Shown piece after piece: positions 11,806 to 22,594 of a stretch of DNA of 64,000 bases (within the stretch, counting starts at the first letter, position 1; the number at the start of each line of letters is the position of its first letter). The notes under the pieces are model-generated. The model did not search any database and had not been told where the DNA came from. It saw only the letters and a program-made list of their open reading frames with translations. The position numbers and the translations under genes were made by a program. Location of the stretch: NCBI GenBank assembly GCA_013396995.1, contig VWZP01005787.1:383286-447285 (forward strand). Direction: 5' to 3'. The DNA is from Dicaeum eximium (Eukaryota > Chordata > Aves > Passeriformes > Dicaeidae).

Positions 11806-12770
11806 ATTTTGGATGGCATTTCTAGTTAAACAATCACTGCCATCATCAAATTCTGTGCTAAAGGTCCTAGGTTAAAGCAGTTTATTGAGCACATGATCAA
11901 TATGCAGTCCTGACTTCACCAAATCCTATTAGAAAATGTTCCTTTTGTTCGAGGATCGTTAGCTGTTTACTTTCACAGAAAAAATTACTGCTTAGAAAGA
12001 GGTAGAAGTTGGTGAAAATATCCAAGGCTTGGGAATTTGTTTCTGGCTAAGTATATCTCAACCAAACTAAAGCTTCTGGCACTGTTCATCTCAGGACACT
12101 TCTGAAATCCCAGGGATATACAATATTTAGAGGGAGGTGAGAATAACCTTTTCTCTTAGCTCCTCATGTATTTCGACCTCTTGTTCTCCTAAAAGCCAAC
12201 AGAACATTTAAGTGGGGGAAATTCTAATAGAAAAGGGTGATGTTTGAGTGTTAAAAGGCTGCTAACTTTATAAGGTTCTCCCTTCCTTTCCACTTACTCA
12301 CAAGCAATAGTTCAGTTCAAGTGGTCAGTGAAGGAAGACCAGATTTTTAGTAGTAATTAGATGCAAAAAAAGAGAATAATTATGCACCTAGAAGGAATTT
12401 CTGAAATTTTCTGTTGTGCATATGGAGAAAATCTCATTGAATGCCTGCCCTGTTATACATCCAGTTTTCTCTAAACAATAACTGCCCTTCACCCTTACTG
12501 ATATGTAATAGCTGTTTGGTAAAAGATAGAGTAGGAATCTCAGTCCAGCCTTTAGTGTCCAGCCTGGGTAGTTGATGTTGTTTGGGGTGGGAACTTGTCA
12601 CAGAAAGTCACCAAGGGGAGGGCCCCACTGCCACTGTCCAGGTTATGTGCATCACTAAGAGATTTCCGTCTCTGGGTCTGCCTGTCTGGCATGAGAATGA
12701 AAAATGGTGGTTTTAGCAAACCTGTCCAGTTATACCAGCACAGAGTGTGAAATGGAAATCCTTGTTTATA
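11806..12770. other. Unique non-coding DNA
   Basis: I see no gene, mobile element or notable repeat between the nested hairpin and the left arm of the large inverted duplication. Confidence 0.5.
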
Positions 12771-12904
12771 AAGCTAAATATGTTGCCTCCTTGTGTTGTT
12801 CTACTCCTTCATCTTTTGTCTTTAGAGTTATATTTAGGCTTTTGTTTTATTATTTTGGTTTTTTATTATTAATTAGACGCCATCCTTTTGTTCTGCTCTT
12901 ATCA
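12771..12904 (+). repeat. Large inverted repeat, left arm
   Basis: This 134-bp arm is the reverse complement of 15505-15622. Aligned by eye over 118 positions there are six mismatches, all transitions, plus one 16-base insertion in this arm within the T-rich TTATTATT stretch. Identity is about 95% excluding the insertion. Similarity fades abruptly on both sides. It does not match CR1 or the LTRs elsewhere in the window, and I do not recognise a mobile-element family in it. Confidence 0.9.
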
Positions 12905-15504
12905 TTGCTCTTTCCAATGCAGTGCAGCTTTGCTGCAGCCAGTGGGAGAGACAGGAACTGCAGGAGGGAAAGAAATCCTGGAACAGGAGGGGATGTGTTC
13001 TAGTGCCAGCAGATAAACCACTGCTTTTGCATATGGCTAAGCCAACTTCGGGATGGGAGACAGCAGGGAAAGCAGGGAAAGCACTTCCACCTGATTACAA
13101 ACAAGATTACAAACACCAAATTAATTGGGGATGGGGAAATAATATCCTCATATTCTCCCAGGGTTGCCAAACAAATCTATGGCAGGAAAACAGGATCAGA
13201 GATTTCTTTCCGGTTTTCTAGTCCCATTCTGCATTTTCTAGACCATGCAGTTTTCTACTTAGGACAAAATAGACCAAACAAAAAACCTCAAATGAATGAG
13301 ATCCTCATCAGAGAGGAGCTGCTGGGAGTGATATTTTAATATTAACACATAGCTTACCATCTCCTGGCAGGCTCTGGCACTGCATTCATTGAGGGCAAAC
13401 AGAGGTTTTGCCTATAAACCCAGTGGAATGGCAGAATTTGAACTTCTGCAATTGCCTGAAGCCTTGTCACACGGAGGGCAGTTTGCTGGCCCTTCTCACA
13501 GGACCAGGACCAGCCCTGACACAAGAAGAGCCAGGTTGTCCTCTCCTGTGGCAGGACAGTGGGTGCAGCTAGAGGACAGGCAGGAATTCCTGACTGGCAC
13601 TGCCAGGGCTCTGTCCCACTCTGGGCAGTGCTGCTGCAGCTAATGGCACATTTCAGCAGGGAATGGGCCTGGGAACTGCAGCTGTGCATGAATATTGATA
13701 ATCGCCGCCAAACGCTCGGCTTTCCATCTCCCCTCCCAGGAGGGGTGAAGTGCTTTCTCAGCAAGGGTGAGACAGTGCTTCCAGGGAGGCAGGAAGGGGA
13801 AAATTGTCTCCCGTTTCTGCTGCCTTAGGGCTCAGCATTGCTTACACAAAAACAAGTGGTGAAGCTGCCATTTACTTGGGAGGAGGCAGGATCAGACCCT
13901 CATTTTTCTGCCAGACAACACACCCTCATAATTATGTATTCACACCGTATTTTGATAATGGTTCCTTACAGACTAATTAATGGGAATGTTTAAGAAGTCT
14001 AGTTTTAATATGTTAGTACTGAAGGAGAGGCTGCAGTCCTGTGGGAGGCTGTACATATTTCCCACTGATGAGTACCTTAAATCTTAATGTGTGTGAGGAG
14101 GGGGGAGCAGATGAATCTACAGAGCCAGATACAAATGCTTCTTTTACAGGGTGGATTTTATACAATTAAAAATCCGTTTTCTTGGGAGGGGCGGCAAAGA
14201 TTATTTTTAGTTTCTAGTAGATGTGTCTCTGTTTGAGGTCTAATATAACATGCAAACTCCAAAGCTTTTCCTGCCATCTAGAGGTGTGGATTCTCTGGTG
14301 ACTCATAGAGTGAGTTGCCTTTGTGGCATGTCTCTCACCACAGCACTAACAGGGGCTTTTTCTTCTATCCAGCCAGCAGTTTTCATGAGCATTGCAGGGA
14401 CTTAGCAACTTCGAAAACGCTACCTTTCTTGATGATGAACACAAAAGTTTCTGGAAAAGGATGGGCAAACAGAGATCAATTACCACATAAAACCTATTTC
14501 CTTATGAAAGTAGTTTTTTAAAAAAGGGTTGTAAAATGAAAATAAAACAAACAAAAAGCCCAACAACAGCAAGAGAAATGGAAATGGAAATCAGTGCTAA
14601 TGATCTGACTCACAGGGGTCTCATCATTAACAGGAACTGACTCATTGCATTTCCTAGAAATTGCCATGATGCTGTTTTATCTGCCCTTTGTGTCTTGGGA
14701 GCAGTGGACAGAAGCAGCTGACCCCATGCACAGACCATGGTGACAGGTCTGGCTGGGCCCAGTGAAGAAGCTGTATTTGGCTTTTTCCATTTAAAACTGT
14801 CCCTGGACTGAACACAGATTGCCATGAGGAGTAAAGCATACTGTAAGTCCTGGAGGTTCCCACCAGTACTTTGATCAGTTCAAGGATAGTTGTGACCAGC
14901 TGAAATGTTTAGCTCAGTATTTCTGCTTCTGGTCACAGGGGTTTCTGCTTCCTGCCAAACAAAACCTGTAGCTCAGGTGTTGTTTCCACCACGTGGGTCT
15001 GAGCCTGCAGGGTACATCTGAGCTTCTGATGGGCTCCCATAAATGGTGTATAACACTAGCCAAGTACACTGCAGCTGAGGATTAGAGCAGAGCAAGGCAG
15101 CTCTGGCAGTGAGGTGCCAGGGCACATGCACCCACTGCTCTGCCACTGCTTCCCTCCCTCCAGGAAAGCCACAGCACAGCCACCAGCCTCGTCCAGTGCC
15201 AAGACACAACCAGAATAACAGTGCCAAAAGTCTGCAAAAAGCTGGATCCTGGAGTGGAGGGCGTCATTATTTCTGATCCCTCTCCCTCCTAGTGCAGCTC
15301 AAGTCATGCTTAGTCATTTTTTCTAGCCCATTTTGCCATCTGCTGTTCTGTCCTTTGCAACAGCTGACAACAGTGCAAGGACATGAGAGCTTCCATGTGA
15401 TGGTTGTTTAAAAACAAACACACATTGTGCTCTGTTGCCAAATATTTGTGTTACTGAAGAAGACAGAAGCTTTGGCTATGGCTGAGAATCTATTGTTTGA
15501 GGTG
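12905..15504. other. Spacer between inverted-repeat arms
   Basis: These 2.6 kb of mostly unique DNA separate the two arms. The first part (13.35-13.80 kb) is GC-richer and has overlapping open frames without recognisable domains. 13915-14290 is AT-rich with ATTAAT words and could be constrained. No gene or mobile element is recognised inside the spacer. Confidence 0.5.
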
Positions 15505-15622
15505 TGATAAGAGCAGAACAAAAGGATGGCATCTAATTAATAATAAAACAAAAGCCTAAATATAACTCCAAAGACAAAGGATGAAGGAGTAAAACAACAC
15601 AAGAAGGCAACATATTCAGCTT
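15505..15622 (-). repeat. Large inverted repeat, right arm
   Basis: This 118-bp arm is the partner of 12771-12904 in opposite orientation. It lacks the 16-base insertion of the left arm. If both arms were in one transcript they could form about 118 bp of near-perfect double-stranded RNA with a 2.6-kb loop. Confidence 0.9.
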
Positions 15623-17061
15623 CATGAACAAAGCAGAAGTCACCTAAGCAGAGTTAAGTCTTTTTGTAGCCATCACCACAAAGAATGGTTTTAATCTAGA
15701 GCTGGAGAAAGATAACTCATAAAACTATGTAAAGAATGTTCCCTGGGAGCTCAAGAGAGTTCCTGTGGGACCACAGAGAAAAGGCAAAGTGAAGATGGTG
15801 GCATCATGGGCTGACCAAAGTCCACCTCTCTGGTTGTGGTTGCATGGCAGCTACACTGAAGTCGAGAAAAATCCGTGAGTCCCTCATCTGACAGTCTGTG
15901 AAGTCATCCAGCCCCCAGGAAGAGCAAGTTCTGCTACTGCATTCAGCTCACCCAAGTAGGCACTGGGCACCAACTCAGCAGCCCCTAGAGAAAGGGGAAG
16001 TGTCAAGTGAAAGTGGAAAATTAACTACTTTTCTCACCTCTCAAGGTAATCCTGGCAGATCAAAGCTGAAGCACAACAGAAGGCAGCTCGAGGAAATTTA
16101 AACTCCTTTACTACTTATCCTTTACTTCTGCAGCTGAGATCTGGGTGGCTGGCAAAGAATTCCCATGAACACCACTTCCCTTTGAAATGTGTGCCCTTAG
16201 TTAATCTGAGGGAGTCCAGATCTGCAGACATTCTTAAAAGGTCCATCTTTTGAAGGGATATCTTTAGAAGGGCAACACTGCCTGAAAAAAAAATGAAAGC
16301 TAATACAAAAATAAACCTTCCTTCAGGTTTTGCTGAATGATCTTCTGACTAACACAAGTGGTCCAGTTTCCAGCTCTACCACCAAATTCCCACATGCTTC
16401 AAGCCAAGCTGAATTTTTGTTCATATGTTCCATTAAATATATAATTATATAATCTATATTATGTTATTTACCTATGTTGCATCTGTAAGATGTGCTTTAT
16501 CCAGCTCATGTATACATTATACTGCATTCATCTCACCCACTGCCTTATCTATGCAGCCCATAATTTCAAAAGGATGAATTTCATAATGAAGCCCTTACCA
16601 TTACAGGTTACTAATTTAGTTTGCTCTGGAATTGCCACTAAAAGTGACAGCAGCTGCTCCTGGCTCTGTGCTGTGCCATGCCTCAGATCTCACCCTATCC
16701 ATAGCTATAACACAGAACATTTAATCTCTGTGAGCTGTGTGGTGAAGAAAAGGTATCCCTGACTAATTCTACTTCTCCTTTTCCCCAAAACAGATTCCAC
16801 CTCCACAAAACTGACCCACTTACCCTTTAACCCATAGCTTAGTGTCAGGATTAGCCTGTTCTTAAGGAGGTCCAGCCAGCAGAATTTGGAGCTACTATGT
16901 GACATAGGAGTACAACTGCCAGGCTATTCATTTCATGCCACCCAAAAACCTGCCTGCCTTCACACAGGTAGCTCTGCAAAGGAGCAACCACCGGACCCCA
17001 AGCCAGTATATATAAAAATGGTGGGGATTCTGCATTTTTCCATTTGTTCTTGTAGATTTTG
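15623..17061. other. Unique non-coding DNA
   Basis: I see no gene or mobile element. A strongly AT-rich patch of TATA/ATTA words lies near 16430-16470. Confidence 0.55.
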
Positions 17062-17088
17062 TGCATGCTTAGGAGCAATAAGCATGCA
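17062..17088. repeat. Perfect 10-bp inverted repeat with ATGCA words
   Basis: TGCATGCTTA (17062-17071) and TAAGCATGCA (17079-17088) are exact reverse complements around a 7-base loop. The arms contain GCATGC and ATGCA words related to POU-type sites; function is unknown. Confidence 0.75.
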
Positions 17089-17363
17089 TGAGGTACCCAT
17101 TTGGAGTTGATAAGGCCAAGAAAAATCAACCATTAAAAAAGCGATTTTTTTTTCTTTTCCCAAAAGGTCCAAGATTTTTGGGTGCATTTTAATGGTCTAG
17201 CTAAAGGTTATACAAAAGCCATTATTTTGAAACTGTCATGAGAGACCAGGAAGGAAGAAACTTCCCAAAGCCTTCAAGTAGAGGATGGAGTTCATCCTAA
17301 TGCAGCACTCAAAGACCTTCAGAGAGTGCCTTCACAGGGAATAATTTGCCATAATATATTACT

Positions 17364-17502
17364 TAGAACGTGGAATTGTTCAAGGCCAGGCTGGATGAGG
17401 CCCTGAGTAACCTGATCTGGGGGGTGGCATCTTTGCCCATGGCAGGGGGTTGGAACTATAAGATCTTTAAGCTCCCTTCCAGCCCAAACCATTCTAAGAT
17501 AA
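17364..17502 (+). mobile_element. CR1 LINE fragment (3' end)
   Basis: The stretch carries the typical order of the avian CR1 3' untranslated end: GTTCAAGGCCAGGCTGGAT, then CCCATGGCAGGGGGTTGGAA, then an ATCTTTAAG segment, then CCCTTCCAGCCCAAACCATT and a degenerate ATTCTAAGAT terminus. About 140 bases are present, so it is a heavily 5'-truncated, inactive copy inserted in plus orientation. Subfamily cannot be given without a repeat library. Confidence 0.93.
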
Positions 17503-19879
17503 ACTGAAATTTATCACAGATAAATAATCTTCACTTCAGTTCTACTTTATTAAAAAATAAAAGGGACCAAGTGGAAGAGAACCATGCTTACAGGGAGAAG
17601 TTTCAGTGCCTGAGGAAAGAGAGAAAGGAAGTTGCTTAAGCCTTTCTTTTCCTGCCATGGACTAGCACCAGGTACGGGAAAATACTACTATGAAGAAAAG
17701 AAATCCTCTTTTCCCATTATGGACAGAGGGATATTTTGCTTTTTGGTATATAGGTAAGAGTTATCTCCATTGCTTGAAAATTTTGGTTTCCTTTTTGTGG
17801 TAAATCTACAAATATATGGATTGCAAAGCTGTCACATCACAGAAATGTTAAACCATTGAAAAAGAAGCAAATAAACAAAAATAAAACTCACAAACACTGT
17901 TACACTCAGAAGACTAAATTTTTTTGTGGAATAAGTGGAGTGAACCTGTTTTTTGCTTCATTCAGCTTGCACCTACTTTATGTGACAAAGAGCCTTTCTG
18001 TCAGAGTTAGCTATAACCATCACTCTTGTGTGTCCACCTAATCAACAAATCAAATAAGACTAGTGCAGCTGTCCTACACCTAACAAACAAATCAGTTTGA
18101 GAATCAAATCCAGTAAGAATTCTGTGGGACACACAATGAAGTGTCACACTAAACAATTAATTTTATTTATAGCTTTGTTTAAGGATGGGCTACATTTTAG
18201 GTAAATGCTGATGGAAATATCTTAAAAGCCTGTTGTATAAATATTTTTTCTTCTGATGTTCTTTCTCTTCTAGCAGAAGGCCTTATTTAATGTGTTTTTT
18301 GTTTCAGAGCTCAAAATTCAGGTTTCCATTTCAGCTGCACTTGTACCTTGTGTACTGGCATTTGTCTCTGCGTTCATCTTACTTGCTAAAACCTTCCCTT
18401 TGACATCTCAAACAATAATATGTCATCTCAGTCCCACAAAATTAATAACTCTATCCTCCTGATGGCGAGGATATGGGAAATGAGGCACGTAAAATGGAAG
18501 GCCTCTGTTTCTGAAATCTCTTGTATGTGTTGGATATGTACTCCTGGTATGTCCTGGAGCCTGCCACTGGGGTGAGGTGAGTCACCCAGAAAACATGTGC
18601 CTAAGCAGCCTGCAAGATGAAACTTGTGTGAGGACACCAGGAAAACAAGTGTCAGCATGGGGAATGGATTTCGTTTTTTCCTGCTTTAATCATCCGTGAC
18701 ATTTTCTGAATACTCCTTTGTTCTGTACAATGTAAATAATGACACAGCCATTTTTCAGATGTGCTGTATAATGTGACCAACTCCTTAAAATACTGGCTAT
18801 GGTGCCTTAGTATCCATTATGTCTCCTAGGCAAGGGAGTCAGGAACAGATGCACAATTTTGTATGTGTCTGCAGAATCTCTCTTTATCTCTGCGTCTTTT
18901 TTCCCCAAACAACTTCAGTAAAATTAAATTGAAAAAAAAAAGTTAAATGTTAAACTGTTTTACTGTTAATGAGCAGTAAAATTCTGAAGTACAAATCTTC
19001 ACTTGGAGAAAAATAAATTCATAGAAAAGCAGATTTCAGATTTAAATGTCCAAAATAATGCATTATTGAAGATGAATGTAACTCTTCCATTTTCTTCCCC
19101 TTTTTCTTTTACAGTTTGAATTACTATTTTGTTCTTGGCTGCAAAGACACTGTACTGTGACCAATACCTTTCCCTTGAGAGATACACAGTCAAATCTCTG
19201 GATACACAAATCAGTATAATCTTTTTAATGTCTCTAAGTGCTAAATTCTTCAGGTTCAGTGTCATTGTTAGTCTTCAGGCAGGTCTCTGAAGCTCTCATC
19301 ATGGCCCGAATTGTTTGGAGAAAACAAGAATTGGTTCAGGCTGAGGAGCCTCTCATGGATCCTCTGCCAGCTCTTTCTGGAAGCTCCTGTTTCCAGAGCT
19401 GTTGACAAACACTTTAGACAGTGTTCTGTCCTGCAATCATTCCATGAATTCCCATTCTTCTGCTGAACGTGGTGTGCTTTGGAAAAAAGCCACTGCATCC
19501 TGAAGGGCAGGACCACAGTTCCAGCAGGCAGCACTGACCATGGCATCACACAGCACTTACTGCTCTGGCATTTCTGTGTACTTCTTTAACATGGGGCTAT
19601 GGAAATTGTTGCTGATATTTCAGGTTATTTTGCCACTGACCGTGCCTGTGGAGTTCAAATGTCACGCTACCTTTGTACCAAATGTTATGTATTACAAAAT
19701 AAGCACACCAGTAGTCCACAGACATGTAAGTGGAATTTCTTCATTCATTGTGTCTAAACAGGAGCCCAGAACCTTTGGACAAGAGGCTAAAATGTAGCTG
19801 GCTGTTATACACCTTTTAAATCTTTGTCACTTGAGACTAAGACTCTCGGATTTAGACCATTTCTGACCCAGAGATGGGG
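17503..19879. other. Unique non-coding DNA
   Basis: No gene or recognisable element is supported. Open frames are under 95 codons and lack domains; the two largest (19268-19549 minus, 19540-19797 plus) are back to back but have no gene context. Confidence 0.5.
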
Positions 19880-20560
19880 CAACTGAGAGGCATTTTAAAA
19901 ACCTTTTATTCCATTTTCAGTCTCATGTGAAGGGTGAGACAATACAGATGTTACAATTCACGCTATCACAATCAAAAGCCAACTATTTTCTAATTACAAT
20001 ACTCTATAAGCATTTTTTAACCTATCAAATTTTTACCACACCACACTATACTATAAATACCTTAAATATACCTTAAATAATCTAAAATTATTTCTCATGA
20101 TTCTCTCATATCTTTCATAATTCTGTTTCTCCAAAGTATCTAGTCTTATTTACAAAACCATCCTTTAAAACTTTTTTCTAACTCTATTTCTCTCTCAACA
20201 ATATCTAGCCTATTCCATAGCATTTCTAAGTCAACATTTCTTATCTCAAAGTTTATATACGAACACATACTGTGTAAAACTTCTATCAAACTCTAAAACC
20301 TCTACAAATCCATTTCCCACATAACACATCCCTTGCAAACCCACTGGGGATCCCTACTTGGTAAACACACTCACATGGGATTTTCATATACCAGAGTGTA
20401 GTCTTTCACTTACACCATATTCACTACATATTACATAGTGATATATAAAATGCTATATATCCACTTATACTATACACCATCAAAAGGCCTTTCCTGTAAT
20501 GGTCTCTTCAGAAATTATTTGCCAGCTGTGTCACGCTGGACACACGTATGCACACTCCTA
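19880..20560 (-). mobile_element. LTR-like ERV remnant with extreme strand skew
   Basis: The plus strand is almost devoid of G: by hand count about 13 G in 360 bases at 19981-20340, while C is several times commoner and A and T dominate. The left edge (about 19890-19945) has a TTTTATTCCATTTTCAG-like segment that I recall from minus-oriented passerine ERV LTRs. There TTTATT would be the polyadenylation signal AATAAA on the minus strand. Boundaries are uncertain and no target-site duplication was found. An alternative is a non-LTR A/C/T-biased low-complexity region. The class of ERV is not determined. Confidence 0.45.
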
Positions 20561-21307
20561 AAGCAACCAGTGATTGATTTTGGGAGCAGACTTCTCTCTC
20601 CATGGGGTTAGAGTCCCAGATAAAAGGGTCTGGAGAGATATGTAGGGATATAATGGAAGCAAAATCCAGTCCATCAACTTGCTCAAGAGAAGATCAATAC
20701 AAAAAGATGAGGAAGCTGGATTTTCCCAACACTGTCACTACAAAGCAAAGTTGTACCTGTTTGGTTGCTCCCACATGGGAAAAGGAGCAGTGTTGGTAGA
20801 AGTGTATTTATATGCTGCTCATGTTGAGCAAGAGGGAAGCTGGACAGTGCAACAGTCACTTTTTCACTTGGACATTTCAGACAGAAATGTAGGAACAGCA
20901 AGTGAGCCACATGGCTTCAAGGGTTCCCTGAGGAGAGATACAGCCAATGCTGGAATGGGGGCAGTGGTGGGTGCCCAAGGACAAAAAGAATGCCAACATT
21001 TTCCCCAGGAAAACAGAAGTTGTGAAAAAACATGGAGAACTATCTTTCCCACTCACCATGTCTTCCCTTACTAATTCAGGCTGTAATCTTGGACACAAAC
21101 AGTGTGTTTCCCATGCAATGATACCCCCGATTTAAAAAGTAGTGCAGCGTGTGCCATCGTCTTTTGGAGCAGGCTGGGCACACCCACACAAGGCCAGTAC
21201 CGAGGTATGCAGGTCCCCAGGGTGACACAGAGCCAGGGAAGAGGCTGTGGGACACAGAGCCAGTGCTGCTGCACAGGGCTCTGCGTGGCACCAGCCTCCC
21301 CTCCCTG
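20561..21307. other. Unique non-coding DNA
   Basis: I see no gene or recognisable repeat. Several overlapping frames on both strands (longest 131 codons, plus strand, 20679-21074) lack recognisable domains. Confidence 0.5.
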
Positions 21308-21765
21308 TGTCACACAATGGCCTGGCTTCAAAGAGATCTTAAAAACCATCTCCTTCCATCCCCCTGCCATGGCAGGGATACTTTCCACTGCTACCCATGC
21401 AACCTGGCCTTGGACACTCTCAGGGATGGGGCAGCCACAGCTGCTCTGGGAATCCTGTGCCAGGGCCTCACCACCCTCACAGTAAAGACTTTCTCCCTAA
21501 TATCTCATTTAAACCCACTCTCTGAGTCTGAAGCCATTCCCCATGTCCTGTCACTCCAGACCCCTGTAAAGGGTCCCGCTCCATCTTTCCTGTCGGCTCC
21601 TCTCAGGTATTTGAAGGCCACCATGAGGTCACCCCAAAGCTTTTCTCCTCCAGGCAGAACAATCCCAGCTCTCCCAGCTGGATGCAGCCCTGCAGCTGGG
21701 CTCTCACTGGGGGCACAGGGGCAGAATCCCCTCCCTATGGGGTGTGTTCAGTCCTCGCTGCATTG
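21308..21765 (-). mobile_element. CR1 LINE fragment (3' region)
   Basis: Read on the minus strand, this gives the CR1 3' end. The plus-strand landmarks in reverse order are a degenerate terminus near 21308, then CCCCTGCCATGGCAGGGAT. They are followed by GGGCCTCACCACCCTCACAG-like sequence with 'CCAGGGCCTCACCACC', and further on by GGCCACCATGAGGTCACCCC and AGCTTTTCTCCTCCAGGC. The part from about 21600 rightwards is the end of the reverse-transcriptase ORF region and contains an internal deletion. The open frames crossing it (for example 21149-21778 plus, 209 codons) are antisense shadows of the element. It is an inactive 5'-truncated copy of about 460 bp. Confidence 0.9.
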
Positions 21766-22539
21766 CACACCACAGTGATTTACAACAGCCTGCCCTGCTT
21801 TAGTGGACAAGTTTTCTTGTTTCATACACCCAATCTCAAAGGCAGAGCCAGGATCACTCTATTTTCCAGTGTCAGGTCCTGCAGGTGCATCCAGGCACAA
21901 CTGCTAATAAATGCAGAGCTGGTGTGCTAAGGAAAGTGCTGTCTTTTAATTGCATCTGCACACATCTTGAGGAGCAAGTCTTTATCTCTGGCAAAGGATC
22001 CAAGTAACATCACGCTGCTAAGTAAGCTACTCCAGGAGGCTGTCTTTAAAAAGAAATACATTGTAATGCAATGCACTTGCACTTTCGATTCTTCAAGATT
22101 TACAGGTGTGACTAAAGATTGCAAAATTTTTCCTACTTTGTTCCATTAAAAAGTCCTCACATTTGACTCAATGCTGCTATATATTCTCAATGCCAGTGCT
22201 TTTTTTGCACTCTTCCTAGGGACACAAACCTAGAAATACGAACACTTTTTAACAAGCCCTACTGGTTTCTATATTCATAAACTGAAGCACGAAGTATGTC
22301 TAGTAATATCTTACCCAATTATTTTACTTATGTCATTAATTCCACGGCATAAATACTGCAAAATAGAGACATTCCTCTAAAGAGGAAAAATAAAAATAAT
22401 ACAGTGACATTCAATTTTACAGTATAATGTCACTGTGAATAAGCTTGCCTTTTTGTATAACCTTTCTATAAATCTCTACTTATGGCATCTTCTCAGAGAA
22501 CACAAAGCTTTTTGAAGGAGGTAAACACCATCAGCTAGA

Positions 22540-22540
<1 letters not shown>
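21766..22540. other. Unique non-coding DNA with one small hairpin
   Basis: There is no gene. ACAGTGACATT (22401-22411) is exactly reverse-complemented at 22426-22436 around a 14-base loop. Elsewhere nothing is recognisable. Confidence 0.55.
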
Positions 22541-22589
<49 letters not shown>

Positions 22590-22594
22590 TATAG
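22541..22594. repeat. Compound (TA)n(CA)n microsatellite
   Basis: About 15 TA units (22543-22572) run directly into about nine CA units (22573-22590). It should be length-polymorphic. Confidence 0.97.

Noticed and set aside
14265..14290. CTCF-like word TGCCATCTAGAGGTG
   Set aside because: The core is one base longer than the CTCF consensus spacing and lacks the GGC tail, so it is not a convincing site.
21149..21778. 209-codon plus-strand open frame
   Set aside because: About three quarters of it overlaps a CR1 fragment in antisense, so it is a shadow of the mobile element.
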